Both the position numbers and the translations under genes were made by a program. Positions 1-10,600 of a DNA stretch of 64,000 nt are shown here, in pieces (position 1 is the stretch's first letter; each line of letters begins with the position of its first letter). Origin of the DNA: Chlorella sorokiniana. Its lineage: Eukaryota > Chlorophyta > Trebouxiophyceae > Chlorellales > Chlorellaceae. Below the pieces are notes generated by a model that ran no database searches, was not told where the DNA came from, and was given only the letters and a program-made list of their open reading frames with translations. The stretch spans positions 2,604,001-2,668,000 of the forward strand of contig CP084620.1 in the NCBI GenBank assembly GCA_025917655.1, written 5' to 3'.

Positions 1-1
1 C

Positions 2-852
2 ATGGAGCAAGCAGCTGCGGAGCTGCATGAAGGCCCTTGCTACGCAGAGGTGACCCCTGCCCCGCTGGACCAGGCCAAGTATGTGGGCCTGGTGAGCGAC
101 CCGGGGGCGGGCGCCATCGCCACCTTCCTGGGCGTCACTCGTAACAACTTCGAGGGCAAGGCCACAGAGCGGCTGGAGTACGAGGCATACGTGCCCATGG
201 CTGCCAGGAAGCTTATGGTGAGTAGGTGAGGGTGTGCCAGCCTGCAGCACAACAGCGCTCAGTGCGGCATGTGCTGTTGCGTACAAGAATCTGGCTGCTG
301 TCGTGCTTCCACAGGAGCTGTGCCAGCAGGCGTGCCGGCAATGGCAGCTGTGCAAGATAGCTGTGGCGCATCGTTCTGGGGCGGTGCTGGTTGGGGAGGC
401 GTCTGTCATTATTGCCGTGTCGTCTGCACACCGCAGGGAGGCACTGGAGGTGGGTGGCAAGGCTTGCTCGAGTGTTGGTCCTCCTCCTTTGCTGTGATTC
501 AGGCAGCAGATGGCATTCTGGTTTGGTTGTATGCCAGACATTATTTGGGCCCAGTTGCACGCGGTCTGGCATAATGCAGGCTTGCCACTGGGCCATCGAT
601 GAGCTGAAAGCCACAGTACCCATCTGGAAGAAAGGTGGGTTCAGCGTTTCTGCCCGCGCATCGCAATCTGCTGCAAGGGCTACCCCACAGCTGCTCATCA
701 CTGCCTCATGCGCCCTGGATTCAATTTCAGAGTTCTTTGAAGGTGGCGAGGTGTGGAAGGAGAATGAAGAGTGGCGGCAGCAGCAGCGAGCGCAGCGACT
801 CCAGCAGCAGCAGCAGCAGCAGCAGCAGGCCGCTGCTACGGCTACACAGTAA
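2..852 (+). CDS. MOCS2B: Molybdopterin synthase catalytic (large) subunit, MoaE/MOCS2B type
   Basis: The large subunit of molybdopterin synthase, which with the thiocarboxylated small subunit (MoaD/MOCS2A) puts the dithiolene sulfurs on precursor Z to make molybdopterin for nitrate reductase, sulfite oxidase and xanthine dehydrogenase. Four exons read cleanly: 2-217, 315-449, 580-634 and 731-852, all with GT-AG introns and matching phase. The family block FLGVTRNNFEGK is in exon 1, SSAHRREALE closes exon 2, and the hallmark LKATVPIWKK is in exon 3. This order agrees with human MOCS2B. The product is about 176 residues, normal for the family. The ATG lies one base from the window edge, so upstream sequence cannot be seen, but the N-terminus looks complete. 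The C-terminus carries a polyglutamine run encoded by pure CAG codons and an Ala/Thr tail that bacterial MoaE lacks. Recognition is confident. Confidence 0.93.
802..828 (+). repeat. CAG microsatellite, nine pure units, in the MoaE coding end
   Basis: Nine uninterrupted CAG codons encode nine glutamines just before the stop of the molybdopterin synthase gene. The uninterrupted repeat suggests length variation between strains. It lies outside the conserved fold. Confidence 0.95.
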
Positions 853-1038
853 CGCAACATGGCAGCTTCCAGAAGATTGAAGCTGAACGAGAAACGGAAG
901 GAGCCCACACACCCTCTGGTATACCTTACAGCGGTTCATTACATCTGCACTTCTGCTGATGTGCATCTGTGCTGCATCTTGCAGTCTGTGCAATTGGTAG
1001 AAACACACGCAAATGAGAATGTTATCGTAGTAGCGCAA
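853..1038. other. Convergent intergenic spacer, about 190 bases
   Basis: This short spacer lies between the stop of the + strand MoaE gene and the stop of the - strand kinase-like gene. It must hold both 3' UTRs or parts of them. I see no third gene and no clear polyadenylation motif. Confidence 0.6.
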
Positions 1039-4000
1039 TTACTCGGCCGAGCGCGGCAGGTTGACGGTGATTGTGTGCCAGCCGCCCTTGGCAGCAAACT
1101 CCAGCACCTTGTGCCAGCGGTCCAGGCGAAACCGCACCTGCACAGGGCCGCCCTCCTCCAGCAAGGTCAAGTTGCCCTGGCTGTCCTGCAACCAGGTCAG
1201 AAAGGCCCTGCGCGCTGCCTGCTGCTGGGTTGGGGAGCTGGGCCAGCCTAGAGCACTTGGCCCAGAGCTGGATTGGGCCGCCGCCCTTCACTGGCTCTGC
1301 CAGGGTTGCCTCAGCCCCGGACTTAAGCTCAGGGTGTCCCTGCCGCACGCTGAATGGCATTGCCAGCGCTGCGATGGGGTCGGCCACCATCCAGGCCATG
1401 TCAACTTCAAAATAATCTGCACAGAGAAAAGAACATTCACGCCGTGAGTGGGCACGCTGTGAGCGGAGGCATAAGTGTACAGTTATGCACATCTGCTTTA
1501 CCTGAAAACTGCACTGCTGACATACAGTTGCACAAGCGGCGCAGGTCGACTTCCAACATCCCCTGACTTTTCGCCAGCTCCTGCAGTGTCCCTGCGCTTC
1601 CAAGAGCCCCATAGAGCTGCTCCGCCATGGCTGTGCGAACCAGCGCGTCACCCGCCACCTGCACGGGCGAAAGCCAGCACCAGGTGAGCAGCGCTTGACA
1701 ACGGCACCCTGAGGAGCGCCCTGCAGCAAGAGTAGCGCGCAAAGTTGGGCGCTTACCATTTGTCGCCGGAAAGTGGCTTCGCATGGGCGTAGAGACTTCT
1801 GCAGCTGGTCGGTGGCAAGCAGCATCCCAGGGAGAAGGGGCATGCGCTTGTTCGCTGCCAGAAGCCGCACCAGGCACTGCGGGAAATGACGATTTGATGA
1901 ACGCATGTTTGAAGGGGTGCACTGACCAATCAAACACACCTGGTCGTTAGGCAGCACCACTGGCAGCCTGCTGAAAGCTTCAAAAGTGCTTGCGGCCACC
2001 ATGGCAGCGGCTGGAGTGTCGTGGGCAGGCTGGGCTGCTTTTGGTGATGCGACTGGCATTGCCTGCTCCAGCTGTGGACGTGCTTCAGCCTGGGGCGCCT
2101 TCTGTGCTGTGTTTGCAGCGGGCGCTGTCGGAATGCCAACCGTACTGATCGGGCCTTCAGCAGGCAGGTATGTTGAGAGGCGAGCGCCATCCTCGCCACG
2201 CCGGGCCTTGCAGCTCCCTGCTTGGTGCTCGGCTGTCGCGGCGGCGAGTCTTGCCTTTTTTTTCGCAACGAGCACCTTGGCCCTGCAAGAGTGCACATGG
2301 TCAAGCAGCGTAATGCAACAGGTGCTGTGAGGGGAGAGACTGCCTCCAGCAGTTGATAGCGGCGACAACAGCAGTGGAGCCGCTGCCGCAGCTGGGATTG
2401 CGATGGCTGAAAGAGCCAGCCAGGTTCCCACGCGCCCGCCCTGGACGGTGCGACCCAGCAACGCAATCAGCATGCATTGGCAATCTGTTAATTTTTTATG
2501 GCACCTTCCCTGACACACTACCCCTGTACTAGACAGCAGCAAGGAACAGCTCACATGCGCTAGCTGGAGCGGCCCCCCAAAAGCGTCGACATTGTCAACC
2601 TGTGCCTGCAAAAGATGGGGCGAAGGGTCTTTGTGGCACTGAAAAGCATGTCAGAAGGCATCTGCAGTGGATGCACTTCACAATGGACAGCTTGCCTGTG
2701 GCTTGTGTCCAAGCGGGCAGGGCTTGGCCTGGCTGGATGTGAGGTGAACGCCAGGTGGGGGTGCTGGAACACCAGCATGGCATGATGCATGGGCAGGCAC
2801 CGCAGAGGCAGCCTCTAAACCGGTGAAAGCCCTGGCTATGCCGCTCCTCTGGCGATCGGTTCTGCCAGGCGCTGACCCCGAAGGGCGCTGGGCAGGCTGG
2901 TCAGCGGCTGGAGGCTGGGCATCCACAGCAGATGGTTTGGCGCAGGCGTGCCGTTGGGCAAGTGTGTGACCCTGCTGGCTGGCAGCAGACGTCGCTGCGG
3001 CATAAACTGCATCTGCCACGCTGCTGGACATGGCTACCGTCAGCGCGATGTTCAGCGAAGGCAAGGCTGAGCCGTCTGGACAGTGCGAGTTGAGAAGAGC
3101 CTGCTCAGCAAGCCGTACACAATCAGGCATATTGCGAGTCAGCTTGGAGGAGTTCTCCAGTGCCTCCAGAGTCTGCTTCACAGAAACGTCAAATCCGGCA
3201 GCTGCCAGGCCCGCTGCGCCTTCTGCCTGCCCCGCTGTGTCTGCACCCAGAGCAGGGCAGATATTGCAGTACCAATATATGGCAAGCTGCCGCTCTGCTG
3301 CAAGTCGCGTGCCCCTGAACAGAGCCTCCAACAGCACATGTGAGCTCCATTCATTACTTCCAGGCATCTTGACCAGAAGGGCCAGCACCTGCCTACAGCT
3401 GGCGGTCAGCAGCCTGGCGCGCAAGTTGCCCATGGGCTCGGCACCCTGGAGGGCACGCATACAGCTGGCGGTCAGCAGGCTGGCGCGCGGATTGCGCATG
3501 GGCTCGGCAGCCTGGAGGGCAACGGTAAGCTGCTGATGCGCCACATTGGCAGCCGCCAGGGCGGATGAAGTGTCGAGCAGCCAGCCTGTGTGACAAGGAG
3601 AAAAACTTGCGCATTTGATGATGTAATGCAACTGCAAGAGGTGCCCCCAACGTGCCCCAATCCGCCTCACCCTGTGTTTGGTCTGGGGTTGTGGTAAAGC
3701 GTTGTTGAAATTCTTCCAGTATCTCCTCTCGGCCGACTCTGACAACGCAGCGGTGGCTGCCAGGCCCGCCTCAAGAGACAACAGGTCACTAGCGCAGTCA
3801 AGCATGCAGCTGGGCTCAAGCGCAGGCAGGAGCAGGTCCACGACAAGATGGGTGACACTGTCGAGAGCGTCAGCAGAACTGGGTGCAGGTGGATAAACCT
3901 GCACATGATTATGAGCGCTTGATGGGAATGCTCGGTGGAGCAGGGCCGCGATTTCCTGCTTCAGCATCTCCGTCCCATGCGGCACCTCAACCCTCTTTTG

Positions 4001-6945
4001 AATTGCGCTGCCTGCACACAATAAGTAAGAATGACTAACTACAAGTATGTGCCAACGCACAGGTTTCTTTTCTTATGTTTGTTGTAATCTTACCGACAAG
4101 GTTGACAGCACGCCCCACCAGCACTTCAGGACTTGGCATCACGGCCCCATTGTAGACCGCAAGCATTGCAGTCGGAGACTTGATAAGGGGCAGGGTGTCA
4201 GCGAAGCAGCGAGGTCGCTGCCAACGAATCAAGGCAGGGTCAGGGCCCACAGGCACCACGCTCAAAATGCGCTCGCAGAAATCACTGAAAATGGGAGGTT
4301 GGGCAGCGCAGGCCAGCACCAGTAAGGCAGGGGGCCTTGCAGCTGTTGATGATGGCACTTGTTACTCACTTAACAGCCAGGCGGGGGGCAGCTTGCTGGC
4401 TGAAGTGTACGCAGGGGTCAAAGGCACCTGCACGGCGCATGAACCGGCGCGTAAGGGATGGATGATCTTATCAGGCTGCCCTGCCCACGCACCAGCATTG
4501 TTTCCATGGCAGGATTGCCTCCAGCGATGATGTTACAGTTCCTCAATTCCACTCGCAACGATGTGTCCAGCCTCTCGTACTCCCAGCATAAGGTGGCTCG
4601 GACATCCAGTGGTATCAGGCGTGCCACCTGGTATGAACAAAAAGCTGTGAGGTGAGCGAAGGCGTGGACGCAGTCATCACAGGGACAGACATGACTGACT
4701 GACACGCCGGCAGGGCTGTGCTGCCAACGCACCTCAGGCTTTGTCAGCGTGCACAGCGCCTGCATCCGTGCTGCGTAGTATGGGCTGGTGCCAGGCACCC
4801 TCTCGCGCTCCAGGCGCACGTCAGACGGCCCAGAAAACTGCATAATGCGGGAAACTCAGAGATGCAGAAAGAGCATGTGGGTTTTGGCAGAAAGTAGCAT
4901 CACACCTTGTTACGTACGCCCATGTGCACAGACACCAGCTCACTGGCAGCACCGAAAGGCTGCTCAAGCAGCTCAACGCTCCCTCGCTGGTTGGGGCACT
5001 TGGCCATCATGATGGCAAAGATTGTCTGTAACATCATCAGAACCTGTACACAGCAGCGCGTGACGGCCGCAAGCAAGAGGTCACATTGTCAAACAGCGCG
5101 CAAGCATTCCTGGGTCCTCAGGTACGCCTCGCAAGTAATCAGCTGGACAATACAGGCACAGCGACACAGCAGCAGCACTCACAACACTCACACTAGGGTC
5201 AAAGCCGCTCTCCCATGCGGTTGACAAGATCAACGCTCGCCTTGCCAGCTGCTCGAACAGCAATTGCGATATGATATGCGGCAGTTTAGGCCCTGCATTG
5301 CAACAGCAACACCTTGCTTGGCAAAGCCAGCCCCTTGAGCAACTGTTGCTTGGGAAGGACGAGAACCTGTCAGGCACTTGGCGCGCTATAACACAGCTGA
5401 CTGCACCACTCACACTTGGGGTAGTCTGCCATCCCGTGCAACAGCTGCATCAAGCACAAAGCATAGCCAGGCAGGTCCGTAGTTGCGTCAAGCCGCCCCA
5501 GAGCATCCACCTCGGCCGTCTGTGTTGCAGTGTGGTGCGGAACCGAAAACTTCCACCTGAAAGAGCACAGGCATGCGGGTCTTGCTGTGCTTTGCATATC
5601 CTGTAAAAAATGGCAATTGAAGTGCAGAACAGCGGGTCCCACCTGTCACCAGGGCCCCAGTTTGCCATGTCGTGCGGTACCTCGCTGCACTTCTGGGCCA
5701 TGCTGACGTCGGCGAAAAAGACCCGGCCATCATTTTGGATGTCACCGTCGCCAGCAGACTGCTCGATCTACATCAGGGGGTCCAGGGAGGCTTGCCCTGG
5801 TGCTCAAGCAATTATACTGCTGGTTCGTATAACCGACATGCAGCAGCTCGCCAGGACAGGGCTTACCAGGAGGTTGTCTAGGCATACATCACGGATGACA
5901 ATGCCCGACTGCTCTGCCCTTTTGGCGAGCAGCATGATGTCACAAAGCGTGTGCAGGAGGAGCCCATCGCGCATCAACCGCCTCCCGTTGTGGGTCCGCC
6001 TGCTACAAAATAGTGCAGGAGGTCAGGGGCTGCCTACCAATGCCAGCCAATCAAACATAATGTGATGCTGCTTCAGACGTCTGGGGCAAGATAGTCAGAG
6101 CAAGACCCACATGGCTTGCTTTGCCACTGTGACGACGCTTGTGCACTCCAAAACCAGGGCTGCTGGTTTTCTGCCATCGCCGGGGAAGGCCGCAACAGGG
6201 CGCGCAGCCGCTCTCTGGGCCTTGCACAGATCCAGCGCCTGCATCTCTCGCAGCAGTGCTCCTGCTCCCATTTCGTCAGGGGTGTTGAAGATTTTCACAA
6301 TGTGCACTACTCCATCCACAAGGGCTGCAGGTGGAGCATGGGAAAACGCAAGACTGCTGAGGAGGCTGGCACTGAGGCAGCTGGCGCAATGCAAGCTCAC
6401 TTCTCTGACCAGCACAAGGACTGCAGTCGCTGGCCGGCTCCCAGTAAGGAATGCAAGCTATCCATTGTTTCAGCGGCAAACGTAAAGCACCCACCTATGC
6501 AGAGTTTGAAGTGGTGCACACTGCGGAGCACAGCGACAGGGCGCGCTGGGTCGCCGTCCTCTAACTGGAGCTCCAGGTCCTCAGTTGCCGGGCCAAAAGA
6601 GAGGACATTGCGATGGAGGCGGGCATACTGGACTGCCCTGCCAGCTGCTAATATCGCTTCCTGGATTTTATCATAATCCCATGCGGACACCTGCAGAGAT
6701 TTGGAGCACCCGCGTGATTCAGGGCACCTGCGGTGGGAGCAGCGGCCCACCGCAAAGCAAGCGGCCGCCTTGTATGCCACGGCTTGGCGGCGGGTGACAC
6801 TCTGACTTGAAATTGTTCGAGTACGGATGTCACGCTCGCGTGCTCGGCTGGCTGCTGCGCCATTCGTCACAACCAAGTTGCAGGCTATGGCGACGGCTTC
6901 CTGCGGGCTGACTGAGTAGTTATAAAGCACGCAGAAATGTCTCAA
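1039..6945 (-). CDS. Large protein with a divergent protein-kinase-like domain; rest unrecognised
   Basis: A multi-exon - strand gene. The N-terminal third reads as a protein-kinase fold. A VHIVKIF strand with the candidate ATP-binding Lys lies near 6290, and a helix-C-like LLREMQAL with Glu follows. A catalytic loop IVIRDVCLDNLLV (HRD as IRD, with the metal-binding Asn) lies near 5880-5920. FADVS stands in place of DFG near 5720, followed by a helical segment LPGYALCLMQLLHG. No clear glycine loop or APE is seen, so activity is uncertain. The remaining several hundred residues (about 5200 down to 1039) match no family I know. They include a 22-residue tandem duplication near 3395-3526 and end in GGWHTITVNLPRSAE before a TAA at 1039-1041. 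The 5' end is unresolved: the frame is open upstream of 6945 but has no ATG, so a further exon is likely. The last exon is one frame away from the preceding open segment (about 1200-1260), meaning an unseen intron or a sequence error. Splicing here is approximate. Confidence 0.6.
3395..3526 (-). repeat. 66-base tandem duplication (two copies) inside the kinase-like gene
   Basis: Two adjacent 66-base units (3395-3460 and 3461-3526) are nearly identical. Because 66 is a multiple of three they encode two in-frame 22-residue copies built around EPMxNxRAxLLTASC. The copies differ at a handful of positions, so the duplication is recent but not brand new. Confidence 0.9.
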
Positions 6946-7675
6946 GGCCAGCTTGCTGCCGTTGTTGAAAGGAGAGGCCGAAACAGCAGAAGAAGCACCC
7001 CTCTGGTGCAGTGAAGCCGCTTTGCCCTAGTACACGAACGACAGATGTAGGAAGGCTTCAAATGTCACTTTAGAATAAGGATACGAGAGAGCGTTGCCTC
7101 TGACCTGGCCTCATTCATGAATGAGGACACCCTTTCTGAGTTTTCTTAATGAGTTTGGATAACCCGTTTGACAACGGGTTATCCAAATAAATCCAATAAA
7201 TCTTACAGCGGCAGCAGAGCGCCCGGTGCCGCTTCTCAGACTCCATACCCGCCACCGCCTGCCTGCGTGGCTATTGGACAGCTGGCGAAGCTTCGTCCCA
7301 AGCCCAGCCCGTTTCAAAGCATGCTGCAAGCATTGAAGGCATGCTGAGAACTTCAAACACTGCTCACAAGCTAGTTCTATCTTGACGGTGGTTACAAGTT
7401 TGCACACCGTCGCAGCGCAAAGGGGAGAACAACAACGAAGCAAGGGCAGTGAGCAATTGAGACAACGTGTTTCACAAGCTAGGAAAGCATCACATTGCAT
7501 GACACAATCATGTATACTCCTGCAGCTCAATGCGCCGCCGAGACAACCTCTTACGGTCTCGCAACTCGAAGACAGAGGTGGCTGTGGCGTCTGGTCGCAG
7601 CTGGGAGACCATGAGGCACGTCTACTCGCCTTCTTCCTGCCCCCGCAGCCCAGGTGGAGGGTGGGGCCAGCACAG
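6946..7675. other. Intergenic/UTR stretch between the kinase-like and EH-domain genes
   Basis: About 730 bases that should hold the missing 5' end of the kinase-like gene and the 3' UTR of the EH-domain gene, both on the - strand. A - strand open frame (about 7111-7710) overlaps the end of the EH gene and shows no recognisable protein features. The notable content is a perfect hairpin at 7154-7187 in a locally AT-rich pocket. Confidence 0.5.
7154..7187. repeat. Perfect 15-base inverted repeat with 4-base loop (hairpin)
   Basis: The left arm TTTGGATAACCCGTT is followed by the loop TGAC and by the exact reverse complement AACGGGTTATCCAAA. There are no mismatches. The surroundings (TTAATGAG upstream, AATAAATCCAATAAATC downstream) are much more AT-rich than the rest of the window. 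It could be a transcript 3'-end structure, the core of a small palindromic transposable element, or a foldback remnant. The sequence alone does not decide. Confidence 0.9.
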
Positions 7676-10600
7676 TCACTCGATGCCGCGCACAGACAGG
7701 TGGAGGTCAAACGCGCGGCTGGTCAGGCGCTTGGTACGGCGGAGCGTCGCGTCCAGCGGCTTCTTGAACAGCGGGAGGTCCAGCGGGCCGCTGCGCACCT
7801 GCGCCAGCAGCACAGAAACCAAGGGTTCTGAGGGCCCAGAGCAAAGCTATCACATCGGCGGAGTCGGGGCCGGCGCTGCGTGGTAGGTCCACGTGATGTC
7901 GATGACCTTGCCCAGTTGCCCGGTCACTACCGAGCACGCCACTCGGCACGCGGCGGCGGCAGCGCCACCCACCCGCGCCGCCGTGGGCCCAAAGTCCACC
8001 AGCTTCTCCAGCGGCGCCGCCGTCCAGGCCAGCGTGGAGAACCGCTTCTTGTCGCTCTTCCAGTGCTTGATCTCCAGGAAGAGCACGGAGCCTGCGGGGG
8101 GAATGGCAGGCACAGCGACGCTGACAGGTGCCCAACCTGCTGAGCGCAGCACCCACATTGCCCAGCTCCCATTACTGCGCATGCTACGCCCCAGAAAGCC
8201 ACGGGCTACGACGCAGAGCACCGCAGGAGCCCCAGCATCGGCAGCAGCATCAGCAACCGCGCGACCCCCGCCGCCCGCCGTCGCCGCCCACCCGGCGGCA
8301 CGTGGTGCAGCTGCGTGGCCAGCTTGACGATGGCCGAGGAGTGGATGGTGGCGGTCTCGCGGCGGTAGTGCCCCGGGTGAGTGTCGATGGGCAGCTCCAC
8401 GAGGCGGCCCAGGGAGTCGCGCAGCTGGGAGAGGCAGGGGGAGGGCTTGGTGGTGGTGGTGAGAGGGAGGCCAAGTGCGCATTTCAAAGCAGCAACAAGA
8501 CTGACGGCAATAAGGCTGGAACAGCGGCAGGCCGGAGGTCCAAAACACTAAAGCAGCAACGTGTTGCAGCCACCCTCGCACAGGGGACCCCTGCCGCATC
8601 TTGGCAGTGGCAAAGCTCCCTGGGCTTGGCTCACAGCTCGATGCAGCCTGCACCCATCCACCCCTGCTCCCCCTCTTCCTGCCCCAGCGCACGCAGAGGC
8701 TCACCGAGACGGAGAAGATGGGGGTGGAGAGCGGCTTGCGGTACCGCACCTCCGCCGACCGCACCGCCACCTCCAGCAAGCGGTGCGCAGCGCCCGCCGC
8801 GGCGGGGGGCGGCGCGCTCGGCCGCGCCAGCGGGGGGTGGTGGGCGGGCGCGCCGCCGCCCAGCACCGAGCCCAGCCCTGTGCGGTGGTGGGGGTGGGCG
8901 CCCGGGGCCCGGGTGGCGGGCACGTGGTGGGAGTAGGAGGCCAGCGAGGCGCCGCTGACCGACTCCGCGATGCCGCTGTCCACGGAGGAGGCGTCGTCGT
9001 CGTCGCGATCAAAGCCCTGCGCAGGCACGCGGGGGATAGATGATAAGGCGGGGCAAACGTCCATGTAGCGGTGGTGGGGTGGGCGGCTGTGCATGCGTGC
9101 GAAAGAATGTGCAGGGAAGATGGGAGAAGATGAGGTGGGCGGACTTGCGCAGAGGGACAGGAGCAGCGTCAAGGTGGCAGCAACATCTGGCACGCGCAAG
9201 AAGCTGGGTGGGGGAGGGGGCCAAGCAGCGGCGCCCTTGCCGCCACCCAGGCACACAGCGAGCAGCGGCTGAGCAGCGGCTGAGCAGCGGCGCGCTGCCG
9301 GGCTCACTCACATGCAGCACCGACTCAGCCACCTCCTGGCTGGCCTGTGATGCCTGGCGCGAGTGGCCCTGCCCCTGCAGCACGCTGCGCAGGCGCACCG
9401 CGTCGATGTGCAGCGGCGGCTGCCCGCCGGCCCCGCCCTGGCCCGGCATGGGCCCCTCGCCCAGCAGCGCCGCCGCCTGCTCCGGGCTCAGCCGCGGCGG
9501 CACGGCGCGGCCCTTCTGCGCGCCGCGCAGCAGCTGCACGAAGAGGCAGAAGGCGCGGGCGTCCAGGCGGCCGTCGCCGCGCAGGTCGGCGGCCTCCCAG
9601 GCCGCGTGGAACACGGGGCGGGCATGTGCAGCTTGGAGAAGTACTCCATGGCGCAGTGGCGCTCCATGCCGCCCACCTCGGGGTAGCCCTGCGGTGCGGG
9701 GTGTGAGTGTGAAGGGTGTGTATGTGTGAGTGCATGTGTATGTGGGGTGGCGGGTGGCAAGGGTGGAACGCAGCGGGACGAGATGGCAGGGTAGGTGATG
9801 CGCCTGGATGTCCTCAGGTGGAGGCAGAGATGGGGGGCGGGCATGGCAGGCCAGACACGTAGCGGCAGAGGAAGGCACCCATGCACAGCAAGTGCCCGCT
9901 CACCTTCTTGGCAAAGATGGTGCGGCAGCGGCGCACGTCCTCCGCGCTCATGGGCTCCCAGCCGGCGATGCCCGGGCGGCGATGCGCGGCGGCGCCAGCT
10001 CAACGGCGACAGGGGCGGCGGCGGCGCGGCGCCGCTCCAGCCGCCCCGCGTCGCCCGCTCCTGCTGCCGCAGCTGCGCCTCGCCGTCAAAGGCCTTCCAG
10101 GAGCGCCGGGCGGCGGCCTCGCTGCGCTGCGCCTGCTGGGCGGCCCCAGCGGCGGAGTGGGCCTGCTCGCCCGAGGCGACGCTGCTGCCCACGCTGCCCA
10201 GGCGGGACGCGGCCGGCTGCGCCTGCTGCTGCTGCAGCACAAGCGCCTGCTGCTGCAGCGTGGCGGCAGCGGCCTGCAGCTGCGCGGGGCTGGCGCCGCC
10301 CATGCTCAGCTGGGACATCATCTCCGCAATCACCTGCTGCGGCTGCTGCGGCGTGCCAGCCGGCACCACGTCCGGGGAGGACGGCGCAAACGCGGCGTGG
10401 CCCGAGCCGCCCTGGCCCGCAGCCATGGCGGCGGCAGCGGCCGCCGCGGCCTGACGCAGCGGATTGACGTCGGCAAGGGCGAGGCCTGGCTACCGCCAGC
10501 AGCCTGCAGGTGCTGCGCAAACGTCATGCCCGCCGCCATGGCAGCCGCAATGACCGCCTCGCTCATCGGCTGCGCCGCCGCCGCCTGCAGAGGCTGCTGC

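Noticed and set aside
213-908. A - strand open frame with a long cysteine run
   Set aside because: The cysteine run is the complement of the CAG repeat in MoaE. The frame is a shadow of that gene.
7111-7710. A Cys-containing - strand open frame of about 200 residues
   Set aside because: It overlaps the last EH-gene exon in another frame and shows no recognisable motif. I considered it as a 5' exon of the kinase-like gene but found no convincing splice signals.
8128-8958. Open frame of 276 residues on the + strand
   Set aside because: It is antisense to the EH-domain gene and consists of Arg/Pro/Ala low-complexity sequence. The - strand reading has the conserved text.
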